In this document: positions 43,673 to 52,468 of the stretch, one piece after another | How the letters are laid out: each line of letters begins with the position of its first letter | Numbering within the stretch: position 1 is the stretch's first letter | Origin: Burkholderiales bacterium | GTDB lineage: Bacteria > Pseudomonadota > Gammaproteobacteria > Burkholderiales > Burkholderiaceae_C | Assembly: GCA_016703325.1 (NCBI GenBank) | Contig: JADJCH010000040.1 | Coordinates: forward strand, 1 to 64,000 | DNA: 64,000 bases | Direction of reading: 5' to 3' | Notes under the pieces: model-generated | Database searches by the model: none | Told to the model about the DNA's origin: nothing | Seen by the model: only the letters and a program-made list of their open reading frames with translations | Program-made: the position numbers and the translations under genes

Positions 43673-44712
43673 GCTTCCAGCTCCCTGTGCGAAGCCCAGA
43701 GCAGCAGCGCAGCGGCCGCCAGTGCAGCGCCCAGGCACCAGAGGGTGAGGTCCCGGCGCGGCACGGTGTCGGCATAGGTGATGGGCAGGTTCTCCAGCCG
43801 GTCGATGTCCTGGATGGCCTGCTGCAGGGCCTGCGGGGTTCCAGCCTCATAGGCCCGGTAGGGAGTCGACAGGGACTTGAAGAAGCGATGCAGGAAGACC
43901 TCCGGCACGACCTCCGCGGCTTGCAGGTCAGTGCCCGCCTCAACCTCCAGCGCGGCGCCGGCCTGCGAACGCAGGTAGACCCAGACCAGCCCCACGCGGT
44001 GCTGGCGCAACCGTCGGGCCAGGGTCTCGCGCAGGGCCGGTTCGATGTGGTCTCCGCCATCCGACACCAGCATCAGCACGCGTGAGCCGGTGTAGGCGCG
44101 CCGCTCGAACAGGTCGAGTCCCGCCATCAGCGCCTGCGCAATGTCCGTGTTGCCGATCCCACGGCCGACCGCGCCGGCCTCGATGGCCGCCTGGATGGCC
44201 TGCGGCTTCTGCGTGAAATCGATCGCCTGCAAAGGTCGGGTGCTGAACACCAGCATCGCGAAGCGATCCTGCCGGCGGCGCGCCGCGAAGGCGGCCAGTT
44301 CGCGCCGGGCTATCTGCGCCTTGGTCAACCGCTCCTCGTCGCTGTGGCGGGCGGACACGCCGTAGTTGGGTGTATAGCCGGCCATCGGCCCGCGGCTGCC
44401 CAGCTGCGACTGGTCCATGCTCCGACTGCGGTCAAGCAGCAGCACGATCTCGGCCCCGCGGCCCTGACGCTCCACCGTGAACTCGGGGCGGTACGGCGCG
44501 GCGAGCGCCAGGACCAGCGCCGCCATGCCCAGGCTGGCCGCGGCACGCAACGCCAGGCCGAGCCACCGTGCGGCCCGGTCGGACGGCCACAGCGCGATGC
44601 GCGAGAAGTTCAACGGCTGCAGTACCCCGTGGGCCCGGGTCAACCAGGGCAGTACCGCCAGCGGCAGGGCCCACAGCCAGGCCGGGTGGATGAAGGAGAG
44701 AACACCGCTCAT
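43663..44712 (-). CDS. mxaC: vWA-domain membrane protein, MxaC-like
   Basis: A 349-residue protein, BatA-like in layout: helix at the N-terminus (FIHPAWLWALPLAVLPWL), second helix near 55-75, a von Willebrand A domain with MIDAS motif VLLLDRSRSMDQSQ and VSDGGDHIEP, and a last helix near the C-terminus. MxaC is the corresponding member of the mxaRSACKL series. The start overlaps the stop of mxaA by 4 bp. It may act with the MoxR-type ATPase as a chaperone module. Confidence 0.78.
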   Translation of the reverse strand: MSGVLSFIHPAWLWALPLAVLPWLTRAHGVLQPLNFSRIALWPSDRAARWLGLALRAAASLGMAALVLALAAPYRPEFTVERQGRGAEIVLLLDRSRSMDQSQLGSRGPMAGYTPNYGVSARHSDEERLTKAQIARRELAAFAARRRQDRFAMLVFSTRPLQAIDFTQKPQAIQAAIEAGAVGRGIGNTDIAQALMAGLDLFERRAYTGSRVLMLVSDGGDHIEPALRETLARRLRQHRVGLVWVYLRSQAGAALEVEAGTDLQAAEVVPEVFLHRFFKSLSTPYRAYEAGTPQALQQAIQDIDRLENLPITYADTVPRRDLTLWCLGAALAAAALLLWASHRELEAWV

Positions 44713-45665
44713 GCCCGGGCCTCGCAGCGCGCGAGGGCACGGGCCAGTTCGGCCACTTGCCTGGACAGGGGCGGAGCCACGGGATCGGGCCACGCCATGG
44801 TCTCCGCGTCTTCAGGGGGCGCGAAGAAGTGCCGCTCGGAGTCGAGGTAGAAGGCCTGCAGATCAGACTGCAGTGCCCGCAGGCCCGGCCGTCGCAGCAA
44901 CCAGGCCGCCAGATCCGCACGGTGCACGACGTGGCCCGCATCCTCGGCGATGGCCAGGTGGACGCGGCGCAGCGCCTCATCCAGTCCCTGGGCCCCGGGT
45001 TGGGTCAACAGCCGACGGACATCGCGCGCGGCCCGGGCAAAAGACGACTGCCGGCGTCGCAGCCAGGGCCGCAGGACAAAGCGCCAGGCCAATCCCAGCG
45101 CTCCCAGCACGGCCGTGGCGAGACCGGCGCGCATCTGCCACCTGATCGGTGCGGCCGAGGGCACGGCGGGTGGCAGATCCGGCTGCAGAAGGCCCAGGCC
45201 GGCCCGCTCGGGTGGCTGCGCCGGCGCGATCGGACTGACCAGCAGCGGGTGGGATTCGACATGCAGCTGGGCTTCCCGGCGCGAGTTGCCCGCCGGTACG
45301 GTCACACGCAGCCGCAAGGTGGGCAGCTCGAACACGCTGGGCACCTCGGGCGATCGCATGATCTGGTAGTACAGCGTGACGGTCTGCTCGGCAGCAACGT
45401 CCGCCCCCTCGTGCTCGACCCGCCGGAGCTCGATCGCGCCCTGCCGCAGCGGCGTGGGCAGGCTGGCCGCGTCGAGCCGCCCCCCCGGCGGCAGTTGCAG
45501 CCGCAGGGATCGCTCGACGGTGTCACCGACCTGGTAGCCATAGGCAGGCGGGTCCGTGGAGTGGACGCTGGCCACCTCGACCGCGGCCGCCCCAGCTCCC
45601 GTCGCCCAAAGGCAGGCCATGCACAGGAGACCCCGACCGGGGAGCGTCAGCCGGACCTCAACCAT
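44709..45665 (-). CDS. mxaA: MxaA-like periplasmic/membrane protein
   Basis: A 318-residue protein with a signal-like N-terminus (GLLCMACLWATGAGAAA), a beta-rich domain that opens with AYGYQVGDTVERSLRLQLPP, as in MxaA (where a GY-x-GD motif is followed by LPxPG-like turns), one membrane helix near 190-210 and a helical C-terminal part. MxaA is required for calcium insertion into methanol dehydrogenase. Identity is moderate by eye, and the position between mxaS and mxaC supports it. Confidence 0.7.
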   Translation of the reverse strand: MVEVRLTLPGRGLLCMACLWATGAGAAAVEVASVHSTDPPAYGYQVGDTVERSLRLQLPPGGRLDAASLPTPLRQGAIELRRVEHEGADVAAEQTVTLYYQIMRSPEVPSVFELPTLRLRVTVPAGNSRREAQLHVESHPLLVSPIAPAQPPERAGLGLLQPDLPPAVPSAAPIRWQMRAGLATAVLGALGLAWRFVLRPWLRRRQSSFARAARDVRRLLTQPGAQGLDEALRRVHLAIAEDAGHVVHRADLAAWLLRRPGLRALQSDLQAFYLDSERHFFAPPEDAETMAWPDPVAPPLSRQVAELARALARCEARA

Positions 45666-46521
45666 GGAAGTGGGCATTGACCCTGTCCACATCGAACCCG
45701 TCGAGCAGGTAGAGCGGCCTCAGGTGGTGGCGCTGCATCCGGGCCTCCAGCTGCCGCTGGGCCTGCGCCAGGCGGTCGGCGCTGCGCCGCCGCAGGCTGG
45801 GCCGGACCCAGATCAGGTGCTCTCCCGCGCCTTCGGCATCGCGCAGCCAGGCCAGGCCATTGCGTCTGGGCAGCTCGTACTCGGCCCGGTCCCAGATCAC
45901 CACCGGGACGACCTCATGCCGGGCCAGGCCCTCCAGGACTTCGTTCAGCAGGGACTCGGACCAGTGGAAGTCGGACACCAGGAACACCAGCGATCGCTGC
46001 TTCGGCAGCCAGCCGGGAACCCCTTTCATCCCCTGCGCACTGCGACCCGAAACCTCGTCGAAAGCGTGGCTGCGCAGTGCCTGTGCCAGCACCCGGCCGG
46101 CGCCGCGCTGGCGGGTGGGCGGCAGCTGCCAATGCGAGGGCAGGTCGGTCGCAGCGCCCACAAAGCCAAAGGCGTCGCCACCGCGCTGCGCCGACCACGC
46201 GAGGCTGTCGGTGAGATCGGCCAGCACCTCCCGGCGCGACTGCCGGCCCACGAATCCCATCGAGGCCGACAGATCCGCCACCAGCACGACCGGCACTGAC
46301 GTGCGTTCGGCGTGCAGTCGCGCCCACCAGCCGCCCAGGGGATCCCGCAAACTGGCCTGCACGTCCAGGCGCCTCGGATCGCCACCGGACATCAGGGGCC
46401 GGTGGCTGCGAAACTCCATGCCGCAGTCGCCGTGACGACTGCGATGGGCCCCCGGAAAATGACCGCCAGCGCCCTGACGCAGGCGGTAGATGATGTCGCG
46501 CAGGGGCGCAGCCGGGCTCAT
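45658..46521 (-). CDS. mxaS: DUF58 protein, MxaS-like
   Basis: A 287-residue protein with the DUF58 pattern: FRSHRPLMSGGDPRRLDVQA and a degenerate vWA fold with VVLVADLSASMGFV. DUF58 genes follow MoxR ATPase genes in most genomes, and MxaS is the member in methanol-oxidation clusters. The 8-bp overlap with mxaA and the 4-bp overlap with mxaR show tight coupling. Predicted cytoplasmic or membrane-peripheral. Confidence 0.8.
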   Translation of the reverse strand: MSPAAPLRDIIYRLRQGAGGHFPGAHRSRHGDCGMEFRSHRPLMSGGDPRRLDVQASLRDPLGGWWARLHAERTSVPVVLVADLSASMGFVGRQSRREVLADLTDSLAWSAQRGGDAFGFVGAATDLPSHWQLPPTRQRGAGRVLAQALRSHAFDEVSGRSAQGMKGVPGWLPKQRSLVFLVSDFHWSESLLNEVLEGLARHEVVPVVIWDRAEYELPRRNGLAWLRDAEGAGEHLIWVRPSLRRRSADRLAQAQRQLEARMQRHHLRPLYLLDGFDVDRVNAHFHG

Positions 46522-47552
46522 GGCACAGGCACCCGAGCCATGAGCTCGTCGATCAGCAGCGGAACAATGTCGCCGCGCCGCAGTTCATGCACCGGTTGCA
46601 GGCACAGCCGATGGGCGATGACCGGTGCAAACACGCTGCGGAGGTCCTCCGGCGTCACGTGCAGACGACCATCCAGCCAGGCCGCAACGCGCGCGGCGCG
46701 CAGCAACTGGCTCATGCCCCGGGGGCTGGCACCCGCCAGCATCAGGCCTGCGACGTCCAGTCCCGGAATGCGCTCGTCGAGCCGAAGCCCATGGCGCTGC
46801 GGGGCGGCCGTGGCGTCCCAGAGCCGAAGCACGTAATCCTGCAGTGCCGGTGCGCAGTGGACGCGGGCCTGGATGGCCTGCGAAAGCGCCGGCAGTGCTC
46901 CGATGGGCGCGACGCCCTCGGGAACCTGCGCCAACAGGGCGTCACTGTCATGGAAGCGAGGGTCGAAGACCAGCGCCCGGCGGTCCGCTTCGGCACTGGG
47001 CGCATCGACCGTGATCTCCATCATGAAGCGGTCACGCGCGGCGCTGGCGATCTCGAACGTTTCCTCGCGCTCCAGGCGATTGCGATCGGCAAACACCTGC
47101 AGCAGGGGCAACGGGACCTCCCGGTTGAAGGCCTGCACACTGCGCTCGGCCATGGCTCGCAGCAGCAGCGCGTGAACCTGCGGCCGGGCACGGTTGATCT
47201 CGTTGAAGAAGAAGACGGCGAGCGAATCGCCGGCCCGGGTCAGCGGCCCGGGCTCGATGGCGGGCCTGCCGTCACGATCGATGTAAGCGTGGTACAGCAG
47301 GTCGTTGGGCATCAGGTCGACGCTGCCCTCGATGCGGCTGAACCCGCCTCCCAGGCCGCGGGCCAGGGCACCCAGCAGCGTCGTCTTGCCGACGCCCACA
47401 TCGCCCTGCAGCATCACATGGCCGCGAGCGAACACGGCAATGATGAGCAGCCGCACCGCCGCCGCCTGGCCGATCACCACCCCATTGACACAGCGCTCCA
47501 GGCGCTGCGCCATGGCGCTGCCGGCACTGAGAATCGAGTCGGGGTCGCTCAC
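46518..47552 (-). CDS. mxaR: MoxR-family AAA+ ATPase, MxaR-like
   Basis: A 344-residue ATPase with Walker A GDVGVGKTTLL, Walker B FFFNEINRARPQVHALLL, sensor region VFADRNRLEREETFEIASAA followed by DRFMMEI, and a C-terminal lid (LMLAGASPRGMSQLLRAARV). MoxR ATPases are chaperones that activate partner enzymes. MxaR is the first gene after mxaFJGI in methylotrophs. I place the start at GTG 47552, since GGAG lies five bases before it. The longer frame to 47672 lacks a ribosome site. This is the promoter-proximal gene of six overlapping genes. Confidence 0.82.
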   Translation of the reverse strand: MSDPDSILSAGSAMAQRLERCVNGVVIGQAAAVRLLIIAVFARGHVMLQGDVGVGKTTLLGALARGLGGGFSRIEGSVDLMPNDLLYHAYIDRDGRPAIEPGPLTRAGDSLAVFFFNEINRARPQVHALLLRAMAERSVQAFNREVPLPLLQVFADRNRLEREETFEIASAARDRFMMEITVDAPSAEADRRALVFDPRFHDSDALLAQVPEGVAPIGALPALSQAIQARVHCAPALQDYVLRLWDATAAPQRHGLRLDERIPGLDVAGLMLAGASPRGMSQLLRAARVAAWLDGRLHVTPEDLRSVFAPVIAHRLCLQPVHELRRGDIVPLLIDELMARVPVP

Positions 47553-47694
47553 ACCAGCTCCACAGGATGAACCTGATCGAAGCAAGCAATCCCTGCGCCA
47601 TGGACCGGAGATCGCTCCGACGATGAATTCACGGCCGATCGGCCGAGCCGTCGGAACAGCCTGTTCTGTCAACGGGACAGGCTGTGCACTCCCA

Positions 47695-47874
47695 TCAGTG
47701 CTGCGAATCCGTATGCGATTTGGACATCAACTTCATCATCTTCAAGTTGATGACCACGAAACGCACCAGCTGCCACAGCACGCAGGTGCGCAGGAAGCGC
47801 GTGAGGCCGGTGGGCTTGGGCGGATAGTAGGCCTGCTGGTAGGGCTCTTTGTTGGTCGGGGTGTCGGCGGACAT
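47695..47874 (-). CDS. Small companion protein of the SQR-like enzyme
   Basis: A 59-residue protein starting MSADTPTNKEPYQQ. A GGAG lies nine bases upstream of the ATG. The N-terminal half is polar with a YYPPKP turn. The second half is one amphipathic or membrane-skimming helix (FLRTCVLWQLVRFVVINLKM) ending in a basic tail. It follows the flavoprotein gene by 59 bp on the same strand. It could anchor that enzyme to the membrane, a role inferred from position only. Confidence 0.65.
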   Translation of the reverse strand: MSADTPTNKEPYQQAYYPPKPTGLTRFLRTCVLWQLVRFVVINLKMMKLMSKSHTDSQH

Positions 47875-47933
47875 GGCGTGGCTCCGAAAGGGGCGCGAAG
47901 GTTCGTATTCGTCAGGAAGGAGGTCCGACGCCG

Positions 47934-49397
47934 TCAATCGGGCAGCAGCTGCCAGCCCGGCTTCATCTTGGCCTGGTAGATGAAGGTGTAGTGCAGCAGC
48001 GACTTCATCCAGTGGCCGGCCAGGCCGATCTCGCCGAAGGTCAGGTTCAGGTCGCGGCCGTACTCGGGGTAGGTGCGGTAGTCGGGCACCACCGGGAAGA
48101 CCGTCATCGTGGCCGCTGTGCCGCGCAGCAGGTGCGAGCCGGTGGAGGCCACGCAGGCGGCGCCCATGCGGGCCATCGAGGCCTGGTGGGTGGGTTTGTC
48201 CGCGCCCTTGAGCATGTCGCGCAGGCTCTTGGCCACGGCGATGGCCATCGCGGCCGAGGGCATGCCGGTGCGCGGCGGGGCCGGGTTGATCGGCGTGCCG
48301 TTGGCACTTTGCATCGGCTTGCTGATCAGGTGCGGCGGTGCGAAGGCGATGCCCACCGCGAAGAGGTTGCGGTAGACCGGTGACTGGTAGGTCCGGGGCC
48401 AGTCGTCCGCGCTCCACTCGGCATAGGGGCGCGGGGTGTAGTCGGCATCCACCTTCATGAAACCGCTGGGCGCGAAGACCTTGGCGGTGATGTCCTCGCC
48501 ACCCTTGTCGCAGGCCTTCAGGCCGACGCCGGCAAAAGGCGGGATGAGCATCGAGAAGTCGAAGGGCAGTTCGTGAAACTGCCCGTCCAGCGTCTCGTAG
48601 TGGATCTTGCCGGCCTCCACCTTCCTGACGTGGGCGCGCACGATCCACTCGATGTCGCGCTCGACCATCAGCGACTCGGCAAAGGTCTTGCCGTTGGTGA
48701 TGTAACCGCCGCGCTCGATGTGCACGCCGCCCATGCCGAAGTCGCCCAGCTCGTACTCGTTGCTGATCCAGACGATGCGGGCCAGCTCGCGCACCCCCGC
48801 CTCGCGCAGCACGTGGTCGACGTTGTAGATGTACTCGAAGGCCGCGCCCTGGCAGGTGCAGGTGCCGTGGCCGGTGCCGATGACGAAGGTGCGGCGCTCG
48901 CCGCGCTTCATCGCGTCGATCTGCGCCTGCAGCTTGTGGTTGGCCTCCAGCGCGTGGGAAGCGGTGCACACCGACACGGTGTGGCCGTGGTCGGGGCCGA
49001 GGCCCTCGGTGGCGCCGAAGTTCAGCTTCGGCCCGGTGGCGTTGACCAGGTAGTCGTAGGCGATGCGCTCCTGCTGGCCGGCCTTGGCCGGCAGGGTGTA
49101 CTCCACCGTCACGAAGGGGCGGGCGTCGTTGGCATCGCCCTCCGGGTGGATCGACAGCCCCTTGGCCTGGCGGAAGTCCACACGGGTCTTCTTGTAGACC
49201 TCGGCCAGGTCGAAGGTGACCTGCTCCTCCGTCATCTGGCCTACGCCAACCCAGATGTTCGACGGAATCCAGTTCCAGCGCGCATTGGGCGACACGACGA
49301 CGATCTCGTGCTGCGGGCCGACCCACTGGTTGAGGTAGCGGGCGACGGTGTGGCCGGAGATGCCGGCTCCCAGGATGACGATGCGCGACACGGGCAA
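47934..49397 (-). CDS. Sulfide:quinone oxidoreductase-like flavoprotein
   Basis: A 487-residue FAD enzyme of the SQR/FCSD superfamily: N-terminal dinucleotide motif IVILGAGISGHTVARYLNQW, second Rossmann element FVIGTGHGTCTCQGAAFEY with a cysteine pair, and the FAD-contacting C-terminal region. Cysteines near residues 146, 180-182 and 302 could carry the redox disulfide and polysulfide chain. The C-terminal helices should dip into the membrane and reach quinone. An NADH dehydrogenase-like function is the alternative. A CRP-like site lies just upstream. Confidence 0.75.
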   Translation of the reverse strand: MPVSRIVILGAGISGHTVARYLNQWVGPQHEIVVVSPNARWNWIPSNIWVGVGQMTEEQVTFDLAEVYKKTRVDFRQAKGLSIHPEGDANDARPFVTVEYTLPAKAGQQERIAYDYLVNATGPKLNFGATEGLGPDHGHTVSVCTASHALEANHKLQAQIDAMKRGERRTFVIGTGHGTCTCQGAAFEYIYNVDHVLREAGVRELARIVWISNEYELGDFGMGGVHIERGGYITNGKTFAESLMVERDIEWIVRAHVRKVEAGKIHYETLDGQFHELPFDFSMLIPPFAGVGLKACDKGGEDITAKVFAPSGFMKVDADYTPRPYAEWSADDWPRTYQSPVYRNLFAVGIAFAPPHLISKPMQSANGTPINPAPPRTGMPSAAMAIAVAKSLRDMLKGADKPTHQASMARMGAACVASTGSHLLRGTAATMTVFPVVPDYRTYPEYGRDLNLTFGEIGLAGHWMKSLLHYTFIYQAKMKPGWQLLPD

Positions 49398-49420
49398 ACC
49401 TCTTGGGGTGGAGAGCGATG

Positions 49421-49436
49421 TGTGAGAAATATCACC
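49421..49436. promoter_or_regulatory. CRP/FNR-type palindrome
   Basis: TGTGAGAAATATCACC matches the CRP half-sites TGTGA-N6-TCACA in nine of ten positions. It is 24 bases before the start of the SQR-like gene, in an AT-rich patch that must contain its promoter. At this distance it could overlap the start of transcription and act as a repressor site. It could also serve the divergent permease gene. Confidence 0.5.
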
Positions 49437-49674
49437 CCACTATCAATCAATCCATGCGAATACATCAAGCTCCTGCAGGCGGCACATGCGCCAGATCAAA
49501 CGGGCCAGGGACGACGCCTATGATCGCCCCTGCCATGTACGCCCTGTCCCGACTCCTTCGTTCGATTTGCAGCAACGCCGGCCCCACGGCAACACGCTAC
49601 CCCCTGCGGGCCCGGTCCGGAACGCCGGGCCCGCATCGCGCAGGCCCCATGGCCCCGTCCAGCGAGCGCCGGCC

Positions 49675-50958
49675 ATGACCGCGCTGGAAGCCACCATGGC
49701 CGCGGTGGTCGACCGCGGCCCGCAGGACTGGGCCATCCTGGCCGTGTTCGTCACCGTCTACCTCGGCATGTTCCTGGGTGGGCTGCCGCACTTCCGGCTG
49801 GACCGCACCGGGGTGGCGCTGCTGGGCGCCATCGCGATGATTGCGCTGGTGGGCCACCCGATCGAGGAAGCCGCCCGTTCGGTGGACCTGCCCACCATCG
49901 TGCTGCTGTTCGCCTTCATGGTGGTGTCTGCCCAGATGCGCCTGGGCGGCTTCTACACCGAGGTGACGCGGCGGGTGGGCGAGCTGCCACTGTCGCGCCG
50001 CGGGCTGCTGGCGGCGATCATCGTCACAGCCGGGGTGCTGTCGGCCATCTTCTCCAACGACATCATCTGCCTGGCGATGACACCGGTGGTGGCGCACCTG
50101 TGCCTGCGGCGCGGGCTGGCGCCGCTGCCCTTCCTGATCGGGCTGGCCTGTGCGGCCAACATCGGCTCGGCCGCCACGCTGATCGGCAACCCGCAGAACA
50201 TGCTGATCGGCTCGGTGCTGAAGCTGGACTTTGGCACCTACCTGCGCGCCGCACTGCCGCCGGTGGCCATCAGCCTGGGACTGCTGTGGCTCTGGCTGGC
50301 GTACGGACCTGGCTCGGGCGCCGCGCAGCCGGCGCCGCGCAGCGACGTGGCCGATGACGAACACGATTTCGATGGCTTCCAGACCGCCAAGGGCCTGTTG
50401 GTGGCTGCGGCGTTGATGGCGGTGTTCCTCTTCACCGACTGGCCACGGGACGTGGCCGCGCTGGTGGGCGCCGGGGTGCTGCTGCTCAGCCGCCGGCTGC
50501 ATTCGGCGCATGTGATGGGCTTTGTCGACTGGCAACTGCTGCTGCTGTTCATCGGCCTGTTCGTGGTCAACCATGCGGTGGGCACCACCGGCATCGCCGC
50601 ACAGACGGTGGCCTGGCTGTCCGCCCAGGGTGTGCACCTGGCAGAGCCCGGGCCGCTGCTGGTGGTGGGGGTGGCGCTGTCCAACCTGGTCTCCAACGTG
50701 CCGGCGGTGATGCTGCTGCTGCCCCACCTGGGCACAGCGGGAACCCCGGGGGCCGACCAGGCCGGCCTGCTGCTGGCCCTGGCCAGCACCTTCGCCGGCA
50801 ACCTGCTGCTGGTGGGCTCGATCGCCAACCTGATCATGGTGGACGGCGCCGAGAAGAACGGCATCACCATCGACTGGAAGGCCCATGCCCGCATCGGCAT
50901 CCCGGTCACCCTGGCCAGCCTGGCGGTGGTCTGGGGATGGCGGGTGGTGGTGGGCTGA
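49675..50958 (+). CDS. SLC13/ArsB-NhaD-type permease
   Basis: A 427-residue membrane protein with about 11 hydrophobic helices in two halves. VLSAIFSNDIICLAMTPVVA and GSAATLIGNPQNMLIG in the first half, and LSNLVSNVPAVMLLLPHL in the second, are the helix-hairpin signatures of the ion transporter superfamily (SLC13, CitT, ArsB, NhaD). Substrates may be sulfate, a dicarboxylate, arsenite or Na+. An upstream in-frame extension lacks these marks and a ribosome site, so I start at 49675. It is divergent from the SQR-like gene. Confidence 0.88.
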   Translation: MTALEATMAAVVDRGPQDWAILAVFVTVYLGMFLGGLPHFRLDRTGVALLGAIAMIALVGHPIEEAARSVDLPTIVLLFAFMVVSAQMRLGGFYTEVTRRVGELPLSRRGLLAAIIVTAGVLSAIFSNDIICLAMTPVVAHLCLRRGLAPLPFLIGLACAANIGSAATLIGNPQNMLIGSVLKLDFGTYLRAALPPVAISLGLLWLWLAYGPGSGAAQPAPRSDVADDEHDFDGFQTAKGLLVAAALMAVFLFTDWPRDVAALVGAGVLLLSRRLHSAHVMGFVDWQLLLLFIGLFVVNHAVGTTGIAAQTVAWLSAQGVHLAEPGPLLVVGVALSNLVSNVPAVMLLLPHLGTAGTPGADQAGLLLALASTFAGNLLLVGSIANLIMVDGAEKNGITIDWKAHARIGIPVTLASLAVVWGWRVVVG

Positions 50959-51163
50959 GGCGGCCGGACATCCCGGCCCGTCTGATCCGGAACGAACGCC
51001 CTCCGTCTTCGACCAGGGCAAAGGCCTCGCACCCAAGCGCATGGGCGGTCACCCTGTGCAGCCGAACGCAACCGCCGGCCAGCGGTATCGCCCAAGTCCG
51101 GTACCGCCAGCTCATCGGCACGATGTCGCTGGCCAAGTGACTTGGCAGACAGAGAGCTCTTGC

Positions 51164-52201
51164 TCAGGGCAGGACCTCCATGTGCCTCAGGCGATGTCGC
51201 AGGCCGTGACGCGACTCGAGACATCTCCTTTCCTCCTGGACGATGCGGTCCCACATCGAGGCGGCATCCGGATGCTGCCAACCGAGGTCCCGCTGGGCCT
51301 TGGCGGACGAATAGTTCAAGTGGGCACGCGTGACATTCACTGCGTCGGGCGACAAGAAGGCCGGCAGACCGAGTGCGCGCAGCAGCGGCGCAACGAACAG
51401 GAACTGTGAGCGCATGAACCAGCGCGCCAACCACACGCGCTTGCGCAGGCCGCCGGAGTGGCGCTCCCAATGCCCGAACATCTCGCCAACGCTCTGCGGT
51501 GGTCCGCAAAACAGGTAGTCCTCGCCGACCGGCGCCCGCTCGGCCGCCAGGGCGATGCCTTCGGCAAGTGCGCCAACATCGACCATGGAACAGACCATCC
51601 CGCGGCCCCATGCCATCGGCGGCAGGCTGCCCATCAGGTACAGACGCAGGAAGTAGCCGAAGGGCGAGTGATCGTTGGCGCCTACCACAGCGTTGGGCAT
51701 CGCGATGACCAGCGGCAGGCCGCGCGCGCGCCACTGCAGCGCGCGCTGATGCGCCTCGGCCTTGCTGCGTTCGTAGACCGTGAGGAAGTGACCGTCGTGC
51801 CGCTGAGATTCGTTGGCCGGACCGGGACCACTGTCGCCGAGAGCCCAGACCGTTGAGACATATACAACGCGAGGCACGCCGGCAGCCAGTGCCGCGCCAA
51901 GCACGTGGTCCGTGCCCTCGACATTGACCCGCTGCATGCGCGCACGCTCGCTGGCTCCAGCGCCGAGTTCGTACACACCGGCGTTGTGGATCAGGACGTC
52001 GGCGCCGGTCATCGCCTCGCGCAGGCCGTTGGCGCGCGTGACGTCGCCGAGCACCAGGGAGCAACCCTGAGCAGACAGCCATCTTGCGCTTGCCGCCTCG
52101 GGGTCACGCACCAGGGCGTCCACGGCCCAGTCACGCTGGCGCAGCACGCGCACCAGCCGCTGGCCGATGAATCCGGTGGCACCGGTGAGAAAGACGTGCA
52201 T
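51164..52201 (-). CDS. NAD-dependent epimerase/dehydratase (extended SDR)
   Basis: A 345-residue extended SDR. HVFLTGATGFIGQRLVRVL binds NAD(P), VYVSTVWALGDSG supplies the active-site Ser/Thr, and YERSKAEAHQRAL the Tyr-x3-Lys pair. The nearest type is dihydroflavonol-4-reductase-like or hopanoid-associated sugar epimerase-like. A strong AAGGAG precedes the ATG. It is divergent from the big BTAD regulator across 267 bp, so it is the best candidate for a target of that regulator. The 205-bp gap beyond its stop holds nothing I recognise. Confidence 0.85.
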   Translation of the reverse strand: MHVFLTGATGFIGQRLVRVLRQRDWAVDALVRDPEAASARWLSAQGCSLVLGDVTRANGLREAMTGADVLIHNAGVYELGAGASERARMQRVNVEGTDHVLGAALAAGVPRVVYVSTVWALGDSGPGPANESQRHDGHFLTVYERSKAEAHQRALQWRARGLPLVIAMPNAVVGANDHSPFGYFLRLYLMGSLPPMAWGRGMVCSMVDVGALAEGIALAAERAPVGEDYLFCGPPQSVGEMFGHWERHSGGLRKRVWLARWFMRSQFLFVAPLLRALGLPAFLSPDAVNVTRAHLNYSSAKAQRDLGWQHPDAASMWDRIVQEERRCLESRHGLRHRLRHMEVLP

Positions 52202-52468
52202 GACATTCTCCTTTTCTTCGTCACATGGCTTCAGCCCTGGCATGGGTGAGGACGAGCGCTGCAGATGGTTGTCATGGAGCCTGCGGGGTAGGTGCAGTTC
52301 AGGCGGGATTGCCCCGAGCAGCAGCTGCGACCAGAATCAGGCCGGCGCTCAGCCAGAACCCAGCTTTCCAGCTGACCGTGGACACGGCGTGAAAGCAGCG
52401 TGAATGGCACGTTGTCGGGTCGCAGCGCGACCTTGAACGTCGGCTCGCCATCTGGATGGAGGAATCGG

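Noticed and set aside
42018..47552. Bat aerotolerance operon
   Set aside because: MoxR, DUF58 and vWA genes occur in both types of cluster, but the MxaK-like and MxaA-like proteins and the exact R-S-A-C-K-L order favour the methanol dehydrogenase type.
47695..49326. A 543-codon frame that overlaps the SQR-like gene and ends in the small protein
   Set aside because: Only the last 59 codons lie outside the flavoprotein gene and have their own ribosome site. The rest is a shifted shadow of that gene.
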